From NCBI GenBank assembly GCA_024235095.1, contig JACKNC010000001.1, forward strand, positions 372,001 to 436,000: DNA of 64,000 nucleotides. Direction: 5' to 3'. The position numbers and the translations under genes were made by a program. Shown here piece after piece: positions 34,606 through 43,017 of this stretch (its first letter is position 1; every line of letters starts with the position of its first letter). The stretch comes from Gammaproteobacteria bacterium (GTDB lineage Bacteria; Pseudomonadota; Gammaproteobacteria; Competibacterales; Competibacteraceae). The notes under the pieces are model-generated. The model was not told the DNA's origin, ran no database searches, and saw nothing but the letters and a program-made list of their open reading frames with translations.

Positions 34606-35544
34606 ATGAATATCATTGAAAGGGCGATGCTAGGCCGGTCGCCGCCGCCCAGGGAGGAATTGGCATCCGTTCCGCCAGGCGACTCTCCAGCGCCACGATC
34701 AGTGGACCACATCATCGAACGGGCCGCCGTAATCGCGAAACCCGAACCCTCACGGGTCAATCCTCCGAAACGCACCCAGCGTTCAACCGTGCTGGATTTT
34801 GATCGTTTGCGCACCATGGGGATGCTGGTGCCCGACGCCCGGCGCAGCCAGATCAAGGAAGAATACCGGCACATTAAACGACCGCTGCTGATGAATGCGG
34901 CGGGCAAGGGCGCTACTCTTGCCAAGCACGCCAACCTGATCATGGTGACCAGCTCCCGGCCGGGCGAAGGTAAAACCTTCACGGCCTGCAATCTGGCCCT
35001 GAGCATCGCCGCTGAACGCGATCGTACCGTATTGCTGGTCGACGCGGACGTTATTAAACCTTCGTTAGCTAAAACTCTGGGGTTCGAAACCGACCGGGGA
35101 TTGGTGGATCTGCTGATTGACGCGCAGTTGGAACTGGCGGATGTGCTGGTCGACACCAATGTGCCCTCGCTGACCGTGCTGCCCGCTGGCAGCACTCACC
35201 ACTTATCCACAGAGCTGCTGGCCAGCGAGAACATGCGCAAGCTGGCGGTAGAAATGAGCAACCGCTACTCCGACCGGATTATTATTTTCGACTCGCCGCC
35301 GTTACTGGTGACGACGGAGGCGAGCGTACTGGCGACGTTGGCTGGCCAGATTGTCATGGTGGTGGAGGCGTCGCGCACCCATCAGTCCCAGGTTCAGGAA
35401 GCGCTAGCGTTGCTGGATCCCAACCAAATTGTCGGATTCGTCCTCAACAAGGCGCAAAGAGTGCTGGGCGCAGATTATTATGGCTATGGCTATGGCTATG
35501 GCTATGGCTATGGCGCCGATCAGCGCGATGACGCTGAAGAGTGA
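34606..35544 (+). CDS. XrtA-associated tyrosine autokinase (CpsD/CapB type)
   Basis: This 312-residue cytosolic BY-kinase has Walker A SSRPGEGKTFTACNLALS (about 121-138), Walker A' VLLVDADVIKP and Walker B IIIFDSPPLL. Its C-terminus is a tyrosine cluster of alternating Tyr-Gly (about 290-303), the usual site of autophosphorylation, encoded by a perfect 6-bp repeat. Phosphorylation cycles of the tail regulate polymer export through the chain-length protein. The N-terminal 70 residues are a variable linker. It is followed after three bases by the outer-membrane barrel gene. Confidence 0.95.
   Translation: MNIIERAMLGRSPPPREELASVPPGDSPAPRSVDHIIERAAVIAKPEPSRVNPPKRTQRSTVLDFDRLRTMGMLVPDARRSQIKEEYRHIKRPLLMNAAGKGATLAKHANLIMVTSSRPGEGKTFTACNLALSIAAERDRTVLLVDADVIKPSLAKTLGFETDRGLVDLLIDAQLELADVLVDTNVPSLTVLPAGSTHHLSTELLASENMRKLAVEMSNRYSDRIIIFDSPPLLVTTEASVLATLAGQIVMVVEASRTHQSQVQEALALLDPNQIVGFVLNKAQRVLGADYYGYGYGYGYGYGADQRDDAEE
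35479..35514. repeat. TATGGC hexanucleotide microsatellite (six copies) encoding a Tyr-Gly tail
   Basis: Six perfect TATGGC units in a row encode (Tyr-Gly)6 at the end of the tyrosine kinase. Because the unit is six bases, slippage changes the number of phosphorylatable tyrosines without breaking the frame. Confidence 0.95.
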
Positions 35545-35547
35545 TGC

Positions 35548-37230
35548 ATGTTGGCGCTGAACTTGAGAGGGCATTGCCGGCATCTTTCGCCAGGTTTAGT
35601 GCTATTAGCGTTTACATTCGTCGGATTATCGGCTAAGGCCCAGGAAGGAGATGGCCGTCCGGTCAACGAGTGGCAAATTACTCCCAGGATCAGCGTTGGA
35701 ACCACCTTTTCAGATAATATCCGGTTAGCCCCGTCCGACGAAGCGGAAAGCGATCTGGTTTTGCAGGTCGATCCCGGTGTTTCAGTGCGCAAACAGGGAG
35801 GCCGACTTGAGCTGCGCTTTGATTACACCGCCCAAGGTTTGCTCTATACCCAGCAAGGCGAAACGAAACTGAATAACAAATTACTGGGTTCCGGAACGGC
35901 GGAGCTTTACCAGGATCATCTATTTCTGGATGTCCAGGGTTCGATTTCGCAAGTCCCTAACACGACCGGTGGGCGAGTCGACGCCAGCAATTTAGGGCTG
36001 GGTGGCGGATCGGGATCGTCGTTCGCTACCGGTTTGTTTAACAATCTGAACCTGGGCTTGCCGGGGAGCGCTGATCTGTTTAATCCAGTGGGTCTGTTCA
36101 GCGATATTGCCTTAACCGGCGATCAGACGACCGCGAGCAGCTTCAGCCTCAGTCCCTATTGGCGACAGAATTTCGGTGGATGGACCGAGGCGCTGTTACG
36201 TTATCGCTACAGCACGACCGGATTTAACCAGGATAGTGGCAGCAATAGTCAATCCGGCGCTTCCGATGGCGATATTCAGCGTGTCGAAATGAATCTCAAG
36301 AGCGGCCAACGATTCAGCGCGCTGAACTGGAGCCTGGATTATTCCCGTCAGCAACAAGCCCTGCAGGGAAACAGCAACGATAACCCACAGCAGGAGAGTG
36401 GCGACAGCACTGAAGAGAGCGTCAAGGGCCGGGCGGACTACCGGCTCAGTCGACGCTGGGCGCTGCTGGCCGAGGCCGGTTATGAGAATAACGATGTCGC
36501 TACTTTCCAGAATGATAATCGCAATGGTTCCTATTGGGGATTGGGTGCGATCTGGTATCCAAACCGGTTTTTTTCGCTGATCGGTTTATACGGACCAGAT
36601 GTTAACGAAATTGCTGCCCGCTGGACGCCTTCACCCCGACTGAATTTCGAGATTAGCCGCCGCGACCAGGCGGTGGGCGTCAGTCCTGGAGTGCATTGGA
36701 ATGGATCAATGGATTATCGTAGTCGCTATGGCCGCTGGTCAACCAAGTACACTGAGGAAGTGACCAGCACTCAGCAGTTGTTGAGTAACCCAGTCACGCT
36801 GGATGATCAGGGTCAGATCATTGTCGTTGACAGCCCTTTTGGATTGACCGATCAGCAGTTTTTGCAAAAGCGTTTCGAGACCGAATATACCTATCAGCGC
36901 GGGCGCAATGGCTGGACGCTGAAAGCGTTCAGCGAAGACCGTCAAGGCGAAGACGATGCCGCTTCGGAAACCGCCTATGGTCTTGGCGGGCTTTGGACCT
37001 GGCGATTTGCGTCGCGCACGGCGTCGTTTCTGGGAACCGGCTGGGAACATGACGAATCAGGCGACAACCAGCAGAATGATTATTGGGTGTCGGTGATCGG
37101 CCTAGCCCGGGTATTTACTCCGGACTCGGGTGGACTTATTAGTTATCGTTATTATCAGAATGATGCTGAATCCAGCGATCAGGGATTTCGCGAAAACCGA
37201 CTCAATGTCCGTTTCAGCACGAAATTTTGA
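35548..37230 (+). CDS. XrtA/PEP-CTERM-associated outer-membrane beta-barrel protein (TIGR03016-like)
   Basis: This 560-residue protein has a signal peptide (about 1-31, ending LSAKA). Opening strands include WQITPRISVGTTFSDNI and DLVLQVDPGVSV. Many alternating amphipathic strands follow, ending in an aromatic C-terminus RLNVRFSTKF (final Phe), typical of barrels inserted by BamA. Members of this family always sit in exosortase A exopolysaccharide loci and are thought to form the outer-membrane pore or an anchoring porin. The Gly/Ser-rich loop near residue 150 (GGGSGSS) is probably extracellular. Confidence 0.9.
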   Translation: MLALNLRGHCRHLSPGLVLLAFTFVGLSAKAQEGDGRPVNEWQITPRISVGTTFSDNIRLAPSDEAESDLVLQVDPGVSVRKQGGRLELRFDYTAQGLLYTQQGETKLNNKLLGSGTAELYQDHLFLDVQGSISQVPNTTGGRVDASNLGLGGGSGSSFATGLFNNLNLGLPGSADLFNPVGLFSDIALTGDQTTASSFSLSPYWRQNFGGWTEALLRYRYSTTGFNQDSGSNSQSGASDGDIQRVEMNLKSGQRFSALNWSLDYSRQQQALQGNSNDNPQQESGDSTEESVKGRADYRLSRRWALLAEAGYENNDVATFQNDNRNGSYWGLGAIWYPNRFFSLIGLYGPDVNEIAARWTPSPRLNFEISRRDQAVGVSPGVHWNGSMDYRSRYGRWSTKYTEEVTSTQQLLSNPVTLDDQGQIIVVDSPFGLTDQQFLQKRFETEYTYQRGRNGWTLKAFSEDRQGEDDAASETAYGLGGLWTWRFASRTASFLGTGWEHDESGDNQQNDYWVSVIGLARVFTPDSGGLISYRYYQNDAESSDQGFRENRLNVRFSTKF

Positions 37231-37286
37231 ACCAGGGCATGCGACTCTGCGCCCCTGCTCCTACAAATATCGATTAACAAGACTCT

Positions 37287-38372
37287 ATGTATATTGATTA
37301 CTACGGTTTCAGCGCCAAACCCTTCCAGTTGAGTCCGGACCCGAAATTCTTCTTCGGCAGTAGTGGGCATAGCCGGGCGCTGGCCTATTTGCGCTACGGT
37401 TTGAGTCAGGGCGAAGGCTTTATCGTCGTCACTGGCGGTATTGGCGCTGGTAAAACCACGTTGGTGAAAAACCTGTTCAGCGAACTTGATTCCCGACAGG
37501 TGGTTGCCGCGCAACTGGTGACTACCCAGTTGGAGGCAGACGATCTGTTGCGCACCGTGGTGGCTTCCTTTGGTCTGCCCTACGAAGACGCCAACAAGGC
37601 GATTCTGCTCCGGCGTTTTGAAAATTTCCTGCGTGACCATGCCGAGCATGGCCGGCGAGTGTTGCTGGTGGTGGATGAAGCGCAGAACCTGCCGATTCGT
37701 TCCCTTGAGGAGTTGCGGATGCTCTCCAACTTTCAAGTCGCCGAACGTCCGTTATTGCAGAGTTTTTTGCTGGGACAGGAAGAATTTCGCTTTACGCTGC
37801 AAGATCCCGGCATGGAGCAGCTTCGCCAGCGCGTGATTGCCTCCTGTCATCTGACTCCGCTTAGTCAGGATGAAATTGGTCCCTATATCGAACATCGTTT
37901 GCACATCGTAGGCTGGCAGGGTCTTATGCCGCGCTTCAGCGAGGACGCCTACACGACAATCTATCAGTACACGCAAGGTATCCCGCGTCGGGTCAATGTG
38001 TTTTGCGATCGCTTGCTGCTCTACGGGTTTCTTGAGGAGATTCAGGAGTTTTCCCATGAATCGATCACTGCAGTAGGCAATGAACTGGCGCAGGACGAAC
38101 AAAGGGCCGGCGCCCGGGGACAGACCAGTGGCAGTGGTCCGCTGCTGCGCATCGGTCACATCATGGAGCAACGCCTGCTGGAACTGGAAGAAACCGTGGA
38201 AACGCTTCTGCGGCATCCCGAATGGCAGGATGCGCAAATAGAACGCATGGAGCGGCGGTTGATGCTTTTGGAGCCGACGGTCCGCCAACTCCAGCGGCAG
38301 TTAACCAACCTGACACAGCAAGTCAGCGAACATGATCCAGCGGATGAAACTCCGCCCGAAGAGCACCTTTAA
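37287..38372 (+). CDS. XrtA-associated ExeA-like AAA ATPase (TIGR03015 type)
   Basis: This 361-residue protein has the family start MYIDYYGFSAKPFQLSPDPK, Walker A TGGIGAGKTTL (about 50), Walker B VLLVVDEAQNL (about 125) and sensor region QGIPRRVNVFCDRLLL. ExeA/GspA-type ATPases help assemble envelope machines. In exosortase loci this member is invariably near the tyrosine kinase and barrel, but its exact job is unproven. The C-terminal 90 residues form a coiled coil. It ends just before wecB, whose start codon follows 22 bases later. Confidence 0.93.
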   Translation: MYIDYYGFSAKPFQLSPDPKFFFGSSGHSRALAYLRYGLSQGEGFIVVTGGIGAGKTTLVKNLFSELDSRQVVAAQLVTTQLEADDLLRTVVASFGLPYEDANKAILLRRFENFLRDHAEHGRRVLLVVDEAQNLPIRSLEELRMLSNFQVAERPLLQSFLLGQEEFRFTLQDPGMEQLRQRVIASCHLTPLSQDEIGPYIEHRLHIVGWQGLMPRFSEDAYTTIYQYTQGIPRRVNVFCDRLLLYGFLEEIQEFSHESITAVGNELAQDEQRAGARGQTSGSGPLLRIGHIMEQRLLELEETVETLLRHPEWQDAQIERMERRLMLLEPTVRQLQRQLTNLTQQVSEHDPADETPPEEHL

Positions 38373-38394
38373 TTTTCTAATCTTTGGCCATTTC

Positions 38395-39519
38395 ATGACT
38401 GCTACATCTTCCAAAATTCTCTGCGTAGTGGGCGCTCGCCCCAACTTCATGAAGATTGCGCCCATCATGGCGGCGCTGCGTCAAACCTCGGGGCTGGATG
38501 CGCGGCTGGTGCATACTGGCCAGCATTATGATGTGGAGATGAATCAACGCTTTTTCGAGCAGTTGGGCATCCCAAATCCAGACATTGATCTGGAAGTCGG
38601 TTCCGCTAGTCATGCGGTGCAGACCGCTGAGATTATGAAGCGTTTTGAACCGGTGGTGGATGCCGAGCAACCCGCGGCGGTGCTGGTGGTGGGCGATGTG
38701 AACTCGACCATTGCTTGTGCGCTGGTCGCGGCGAAGAAAGGGATCAAAGTCGTGCATGTCGAGGCGGGGCTGCGCAGTTTTGACCGGGCCATGCCGGAGG
38801 AAATCAACCGGGTTCTGACCGATCAGATTTCCGATTTGCTGTTCACCACGGAGCGGGAAGCGTTGACCAACCTGACCCGGGAAGGCGTCGACCCGACCCG
38901 AGTGCAGTTCGTCGGCAATGTTATGATTGACACCTTGCGGTCTTGTTTACCACGCGCCGTTTCTCCGGAACAGACATTGGCGACCGCTCCGGATCCGGCG
39001 GTGTTTCTGAACAATCCGAACGGTTATGGGATTTTGACTCTGCACCGACCGAGCAATGTCGATGATCCCATCATTCTGGAACGCCTGCTGAACGTCTTAG
39101 GTGAAATCAGCGCTGATCTGCCGTTGGCCTTTCCCATTCATCCCCGCACCCGGGCCATGATCGACAAGGCTGGCTTGAGCGCGCGACTGGATAGTCCGCA
39201 TTTTTGTTGTCTCCCGCCGCTGGGCTATCTGGAAATGCTGGGCTTGATGCAGGGGGCGCGGCTGGCCTTAACCGATTCCGGGGGGGTGCAAGAGGAGACG
39301 ACTGCTTTGGGCGTCCCTTGCCTGACCCTGCGCGAGAATACGGAACGACCGGTGACGGTGACTGAGGGGACCAATACGATCGTTGGCGCCGATCCCAAGC
39401 GCATTCGCCAGGCGGCGCAGGAGGTGCTGACAAGCGGCGGCAAGGCGGGGCGGATTCCCGAGTATTGGGATGGGTGTGCGACGGAACGGATTGCTGCGAA
39501 GTTAGCGAAATGGCTGTGA
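38395..39519 (+). CDS. wecB: UDP-N-acetylglucosamine 2-epimerase (non-hydrolysing)
   Basis: This 374-residue cytosolic enzyme interconverts UDP-GlcNAc and UDP-ManNAc. It shows VVGARPNFMKIAPIMAAL, the early HTGQHYDVEMN motif, VHVEAGLRSFDRAMPEEINR, and the C-terminal LTDSGGVQEETTALGVPCLT that binds the nucleotide. It supplies ManNAc-type sugar for the exopolysaccharide, a regular component of these loci. The chosen ATG at 38395 fits the conserved N-terminus; an upstream in-frame ATG inside the previous gene is less likely. Confidence 0.95.
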   Translation: MTATSSKILCVVGARPNFMKIAPIMAALRQTSGLDARLVHTGQHYDVEMNQRFFEQLGIPNPDIDLEVGSASHAVQTAEIMKRFEPVVDAEQPAAVLVVGDVNSTIACALVAAKKGIKVVHVEAGLRSFDRAMPEEINRVLTDQISDLLFTTEREALTNLTREGVDPTRVQFVGNVMIDTLRSCLPRAVSPEQTLATAPDPAVFLNNPNGYGILTLHRPSNVDDPIILERLLNVLGEISADLPLAFPIHPRTRAMIDKAGLSARLDSPHFCCLPPLGYLEMLGLMQGARLALTDSGGVQEETTALGVPCLTLRENTERPVTVTEGTNTIVGADPKRIRQAAQEVLTSGGKAGRIPEYWDGCATERIAAKLAKWL

Positions 39520-40406
39520 CGCCCCTCACCCCCAACTCTCCCACGGAGCGAGGGGAGCGTTTGCGGGTAAACGCTATGACCGTGGATGTGGAGGACTATT
39601 TCCAGGTCTCGGCGTTTGAGCCGTATATCCGCCGTGAGCAGTGGGATCAACTGCCTTGCCGGGTTGAGCGCAATACCTGCCGGATTCTGGATTTGTTTGC
39701 GGAACAGAGCGTTAAGGCGACCTTTTTCACCTTGGGCTGGATAGCGGAGCGATATCCGCAACTGGTGCGCCGCATGGTTGCCGAGGGTCACGAACTAGCC
39801 AGCCACGGGTACGACCATACCCGCGCAACTCAGCAAACGTCAGCCGTTTTTCGCGAGGACGTGACTCGCACCAAGGCGTTGCTGGAGGATGTGGGCGGCG
39901 TAGCGGTTCAGGGTTATCGGGCCGCCAGTTACTCCATCGGGGCCGGTAATCTGTGGGCGCTGGCGGAACTGGAACAGGCCGGCTATCGCTACAGTTCAAG
40001 TATTTATCCCATTCGCCATGATTTGTACGGAATGCCAGAAGCGCCGCGCTTCGCCTTTCAGCCGGATAACGCGCCGGCGTTGCTGGAAGTCCCAGTGACC
40101 ACGGTGACGGTATTTGGCAAAACCCTGCCCTGTGGCGGCGGCGGCTGGTTCCGGCTCTGGCCCTATCCGTTGTCGCGCTGGGCCTTGCGGCGAGTGAATC
40201 AGCAGGATGGACAATCGGGCATCTTTTACTTCCATCCCTGGGAGATCGACCCGGAACAGCCGCGCCAGCCGGGCGTTAATTTCAAAACCCGCTTACGGCA
40301 TTATCTGAACTTGAGTCGCATGGAGGGACGCTTGCAGGCGTTGTTGCGCGATTTTCATTGGGATCGGATGGATCAGGTGTTTTTGCGAGAGAGATATGAA
40401 CGATAG
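39510..40406 (+). CDS. XrtA-associated polysaccharide deacetylase (TIGR03006, DUF3473)
   Basis: This 298-residue NodB-fold enzyme has MTVDVEDYFQVSAFEP with the metal Asp, FFTLGWIAERYPQLVRR, GHELASHGYDH (the metal His pair), and FHPWEIDPEQPRQ in the DUF3473 C-terminal part. It removes N-acetyl groups from the polymer or an intermediate. The ATG at 39510 overlaps the wecB stop by ten bases. If this start is used, about 19 N-terminal residues are encoded by a palindromic repeat that lies over the gene start. ATG 39577 (MTVDVED) would give the canonical, shorter protein. Confidence 0.92.
   Translation: MAVTPLTPNSPTERGERLRVNAMTVDVEDYFQVSAFEPYIRREQWDQLPCRVERNTCRILDLFAEQSVKATFFTLGWIAERYPQLVRRMVAEGHELASHGYDHTRATQQTSAVFREDVTRTKALLEDVGGVAVQGYRAASYSIGAGNLWALAELEQAGYRYSSSIYPIRHDLYGMPEAPRFAFQPDNAPALLEVPVTTVTVFGKTLPCGGGGWFRLWPYPLSRWALRRVNQQDGQSGIFYFHPWEIDPEQPRQPGVNFKTRLRHYLNLSRMEGRLQALLRDFHWDRMDQVFLRERYER
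39520..39559. repeat. Second-family palindromic repeat at the wecB / deacetylase boundary
   Basis: The pattern CCCCTCACCCCCAACTCTCC followed by CACGGAGCGAGGGGAGCG is a partly palindromic G/C-rich repeat. It begins one base after the wecB stop and is read through in frame as TPLTPNSPTERGER at the start of the deacetylase. Confidence 0.6.
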
Positions 40407-41433
40407 CAATTTGCAGATTCATCATCTCGATGCAATAAACGCGGTGCGCTGGGATGCGTTCGTTGATGCTTGCCCGGAAGCGACGTTCTTTCATCGGGCG
40501 GGTTGGGCGGAGGTGCTGCACCAAGCGTTTGGCCATAAGGCTCACTTTCTCTATGCCGAGGCAGATGGAGCGATTCAGGGGATACTGCCGCTGGGTCATA
40601 TCCGCAGCTTGTTGTTCGGCAATGCGTTAATTTCTACGCCATTCTGCGTATTGGGCGGCGCGGTGGGCGATGAGGCTGCATGTGCGGCTCTGGAAAAGGC
40701 GGCGATTGAATGTGCGCAATCCTTGCGCGTCGATCATCTGGAATTGCGCCATGCCCAACCGCGCCATCCCGACTGGCCGGCCAAGCGGGAACTCTATGTC
40801 AATTTCCGAAAGACTATTGATCCTGACCCGGAAGTTAATATGAAAGCCATTCCCCGTAAGCAACGGGCGATGGTGCGCAAGGGGATTGAAGTCGGTTTGC
40901 AAGGTGAAATTGACGCTAGCGTGGAGCGGCTGTATCTGGCTTATTCGGAGAGTGTGCGCAATCTTGGTACCCCGGTGTTCTCTCGTCGGTATTTTGAGAC
41001 GCTGAAATCGGTATTCGGGCCGGATTGCGAGGTGCTGACCGTGACCCATCAGGGACAAACCGTGGCCAGCGTGATGAGCTTTTATTTCCGTGATGAAGTG
41101 TTGCCTTACTACGGCGGCGGCACGACGCTGGCCCGTGATCTCAAGGGTAACGACTTCATGTACTGGGATCTGATGCGCCGGGCCTGCGAACGCGGAGTGC
41201 GCGTATTCGATTACGGGCGCAGCAAGGTCGGCACCGGTTCTTACAGCTTCAAGAAAAACTGGGGATTCATTCCTGAACTGCTGCACTATGAATTCCAGTT
41301 GGTGAAGGCGACGAAGCTCCCTGACGTTAATCCCCTCAATCCCAAATACCGGCTGTTCATTGACGCCTGGAAACAACTGCCCTTGCCGGTCAGTCGCTGG
41401 CTGGGTCCCTTCCTGGCGCGCAGCCTGGGGTAA
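40396..41433 (+). CDS. FemAB-like XrtA/PEP-CTERM system protein (TIGR03019 type)
   Basis: This 345-residue protein has a GNAT-like double fold of the FemAB class: WDAFVDACPEATFFHRAGW near the start, KAIPRKQRAMVRKGIEVGL in the middle, and FDYGRSKVGTGSYSFKKNWGF near residue 275. FemAB enzymes attach amino acids from aminoacyl-tRNA to peptidoglycan peptides. The exosortase-linked branch is thought to modify the polysaccharide or its carrier, but no substrate has been proven. It overlaps the deacetylase by 11 bases and precedes exosortase by 19. Confidence 0.92.
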   Translation: MNDSNLQIHHLDAINAVRWDAFVDACPEATFFHRAGWAEVLHQAFGHKAHFLYAEADGAIQGILPLGHIRSLLFGNALISTPFCVLGGAVGDEAACAALEKAAIECAQSLRVDHLELRHAQPRHPDWPAKRELYVNFRKTIDPDPEVNMKAIPRKQRAMVRKGIEVGLQGEIDASVERLYLAYSESVRNLGTPVFSRRYFETLKSVFGPDCEVLTVTHQGQTVASVMSFYFRDEVLPYYGGGTTLARDLKGNDFMYWDLMRRACERGVRVFDYGRSKVGTGSYSFKKNWGFIPELLHYEFQLVKATKLPDVNPLNPKYRLFIDAWKQLPLPVSRWLGPFLARSLG

Positions 41434-41452
41434 AGCGAGAGTCGTTGCGTAT

Positions 41453-43015
41453 ATGGAAAAAATCGCAGTCTCTCCGACTTGGCGCACCGCACTACCAGCG
41501 CTAATTATCGCGCTGCTGGCGATCATGGGGCTGTACTGGCCTACGGTAGCAGTAATGGCAACGAAATGGTGGCATTACGAAACGTATGCGCACGGGATGT
41601 TGGTCGCGCCCATTGTTCTGTACATGATCTGGACCCGGCGCGATGAACTGGCGGCATTGCAACCGCATGGCGCGATATTGGGCTTGGCTTTGGTGCTGCT
41701 GATCAGCCTCGGTTGGCTGGTTGCCGATGCTGCGCAAGTTGCCGTCGTGCAACATTTTGCGGTCGTCGGGATCATTCAGGCGACTGTTTACGCGCTGCTC
41801 GGTGGTCAAGTCGCCTGGGCTATGGCGTTTCCCTTGGCCTATCTCCTGTTCGCCGTGCCGGTGGGCGAGGCGCTGATTCCACCCATGCAGCAGATCACTG
41901 CCTGGTTCACGGTTGAAGGCTTGCGCCTGACCGGAATTCCGGTGTTATGGGAAGGGCTGTACATCATGATTCCCTCCGGCAATTTCGAGATTGCCGAAGC
42001 CTGTAGCGGCCTGCGTTATCTCATTGCTTCGGTTGCTCTGGGATTTCTCTATGCTTATCTGACCTATCGCAGTATCTGGCGGCGACTGGCGTTCATCGCG
42101 TTGTCAGTGATCGTGCCAATCATCGCGAATGGTATCCGTGCTTACGGTATCGTGATGATTGCCCATCTGAGCGATATGAAATACGCGACCGGCATAGATC
42201 ACCTCATCTACGGCTGGTTTTTCTTCGGCTTGGTGGTGCTAATGATGTTCTGGATCGGTTCGTTCTGGCGGGAAGCGCAAGAAGACAGAGCGCAGGAACT
42301 CAAGGACAGGGATCAGGAGGCCAGCAGTCAGTCGACAGGGAGCCTGGAATCCAAAGGCTGGAGACTAAAGACTAGCGTCGGGTGGACTGTGGCGGTGATC
42401 CTTGCGACAGCAGTTGGTCCCTTGTGGGCGATGTGGACTGATCGCGAGGGTTTGGCTATTGCGCCGATTGTGTTGCAAGCGCCCCAGGCGGTAGCCCCCT
42501 GGCAGGGACCGGAAACGGATACGGGAACCTGGGAGCCGCAATTCAGCGGCGCGGATGTGATCGTCCGCAGCCAGTATCGGCTGAATACCCAGACCGTGCG
42601 CCTCTACATCGCTTATTACCGGCAACAGCGCCCGGACGCCAAGCTGGTCAGCAGTCAGAACAATTTGTACGATCGCAAGCGTTGGCGTTATCTGGGCAGC
42701 GCGGGCCAGGCGCACATCCAGGCAGGCGATGTCGAATGGCCATTGCAAGCGACACACCTGACCGATGGATTGCGCAAGCGGCTGGTATGGAGCGGTTATT
42801 GGGAAGGCGGACGGATGGTGGTTTCCCCCTATCTGGCCAAGGTGTGGGAAGCTTGGGACCGCCTGAGCGGCGCCCGGCGCGGCGCGGCCCTGCTCGCTGT
42901 GGCGGCAGATTACGATATTCAACCGGATGAAGCCGAGACTGTCTTGCGGCAATTTCTGCAAGCCATGCAACCGGGTATCGCGGCGGCGCTGGCTGGCGTC
43001 AGCGGCGAAAACTAA
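41453..43015 (+). CDS. xrtA: Exosortase A fused to EpsI
   Basis: This 520-residue inner-membrane protein has an N-terminal exosortase domain (about 1-285) with roughly eight helices and the transpeptidase-like triad: Cys184 in EACSGLRYL, Arg229 in NGIRAYG and His250 in GIDHLIYGW. After a charged linker (about 282-305), another membrane helix leads to a periplasmic EpsI/DUF3485 domain (about 335-500). Exosortases cleave PEP-CTERM tails and attach proteins at the cell surface; EpsI is usually the C-terminal half in type A systems. Start ATG 41453 is preferred over a longer frame overlapping the FemAB gene. No PEP-CTERM substrate gene is visible in this window. Confidence 0.95.
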   Translation: MEKIAVSPTWRTALPALIIALLAIMGLYWPTVAVMATKWWHYETYAHGMLVAPIVLYMIWTRRDELAALQPHGAILGLALVLLISLGWLVADAAQVAVVQHFAVVGIIQATVYALLGGQVAWAMAFPLAYLLFAVPVGEALIPPMQQITAWFTVEGLRLTGIPVLWEGLYIMIPSGNFEIAEACSGLRYLIASVALGFLYAYLTYRSIWRRLAFIALSVIVPIIANGIRAYGIVMIAHLSDMKYATGIDHLIYGWFFFGLVVLMMFWIGSFWREAQEDRAQELKDRDQEASSQSTGSLESKGWRLKTSVGWTVAVILATAVGPLWAMWTDREGLAIAPIVLQAPQAVAPWQGPETDTGTWEPQFSGADVIVRSQYRLNTQTVRLYIAYYRQQRPDAKLVSSQNNLYDRKRWRYLGSAGQAHIQAGDVEWPLQATHLTDGLRKRLVWSGYWEGGRMVVSPYLAKVWEAWDRLSGARRGAALLAVAADYDIQPDEAETVLRQFLQAMQPGIAAALAGVSGEN

Positions 43016-43017
43016 CA

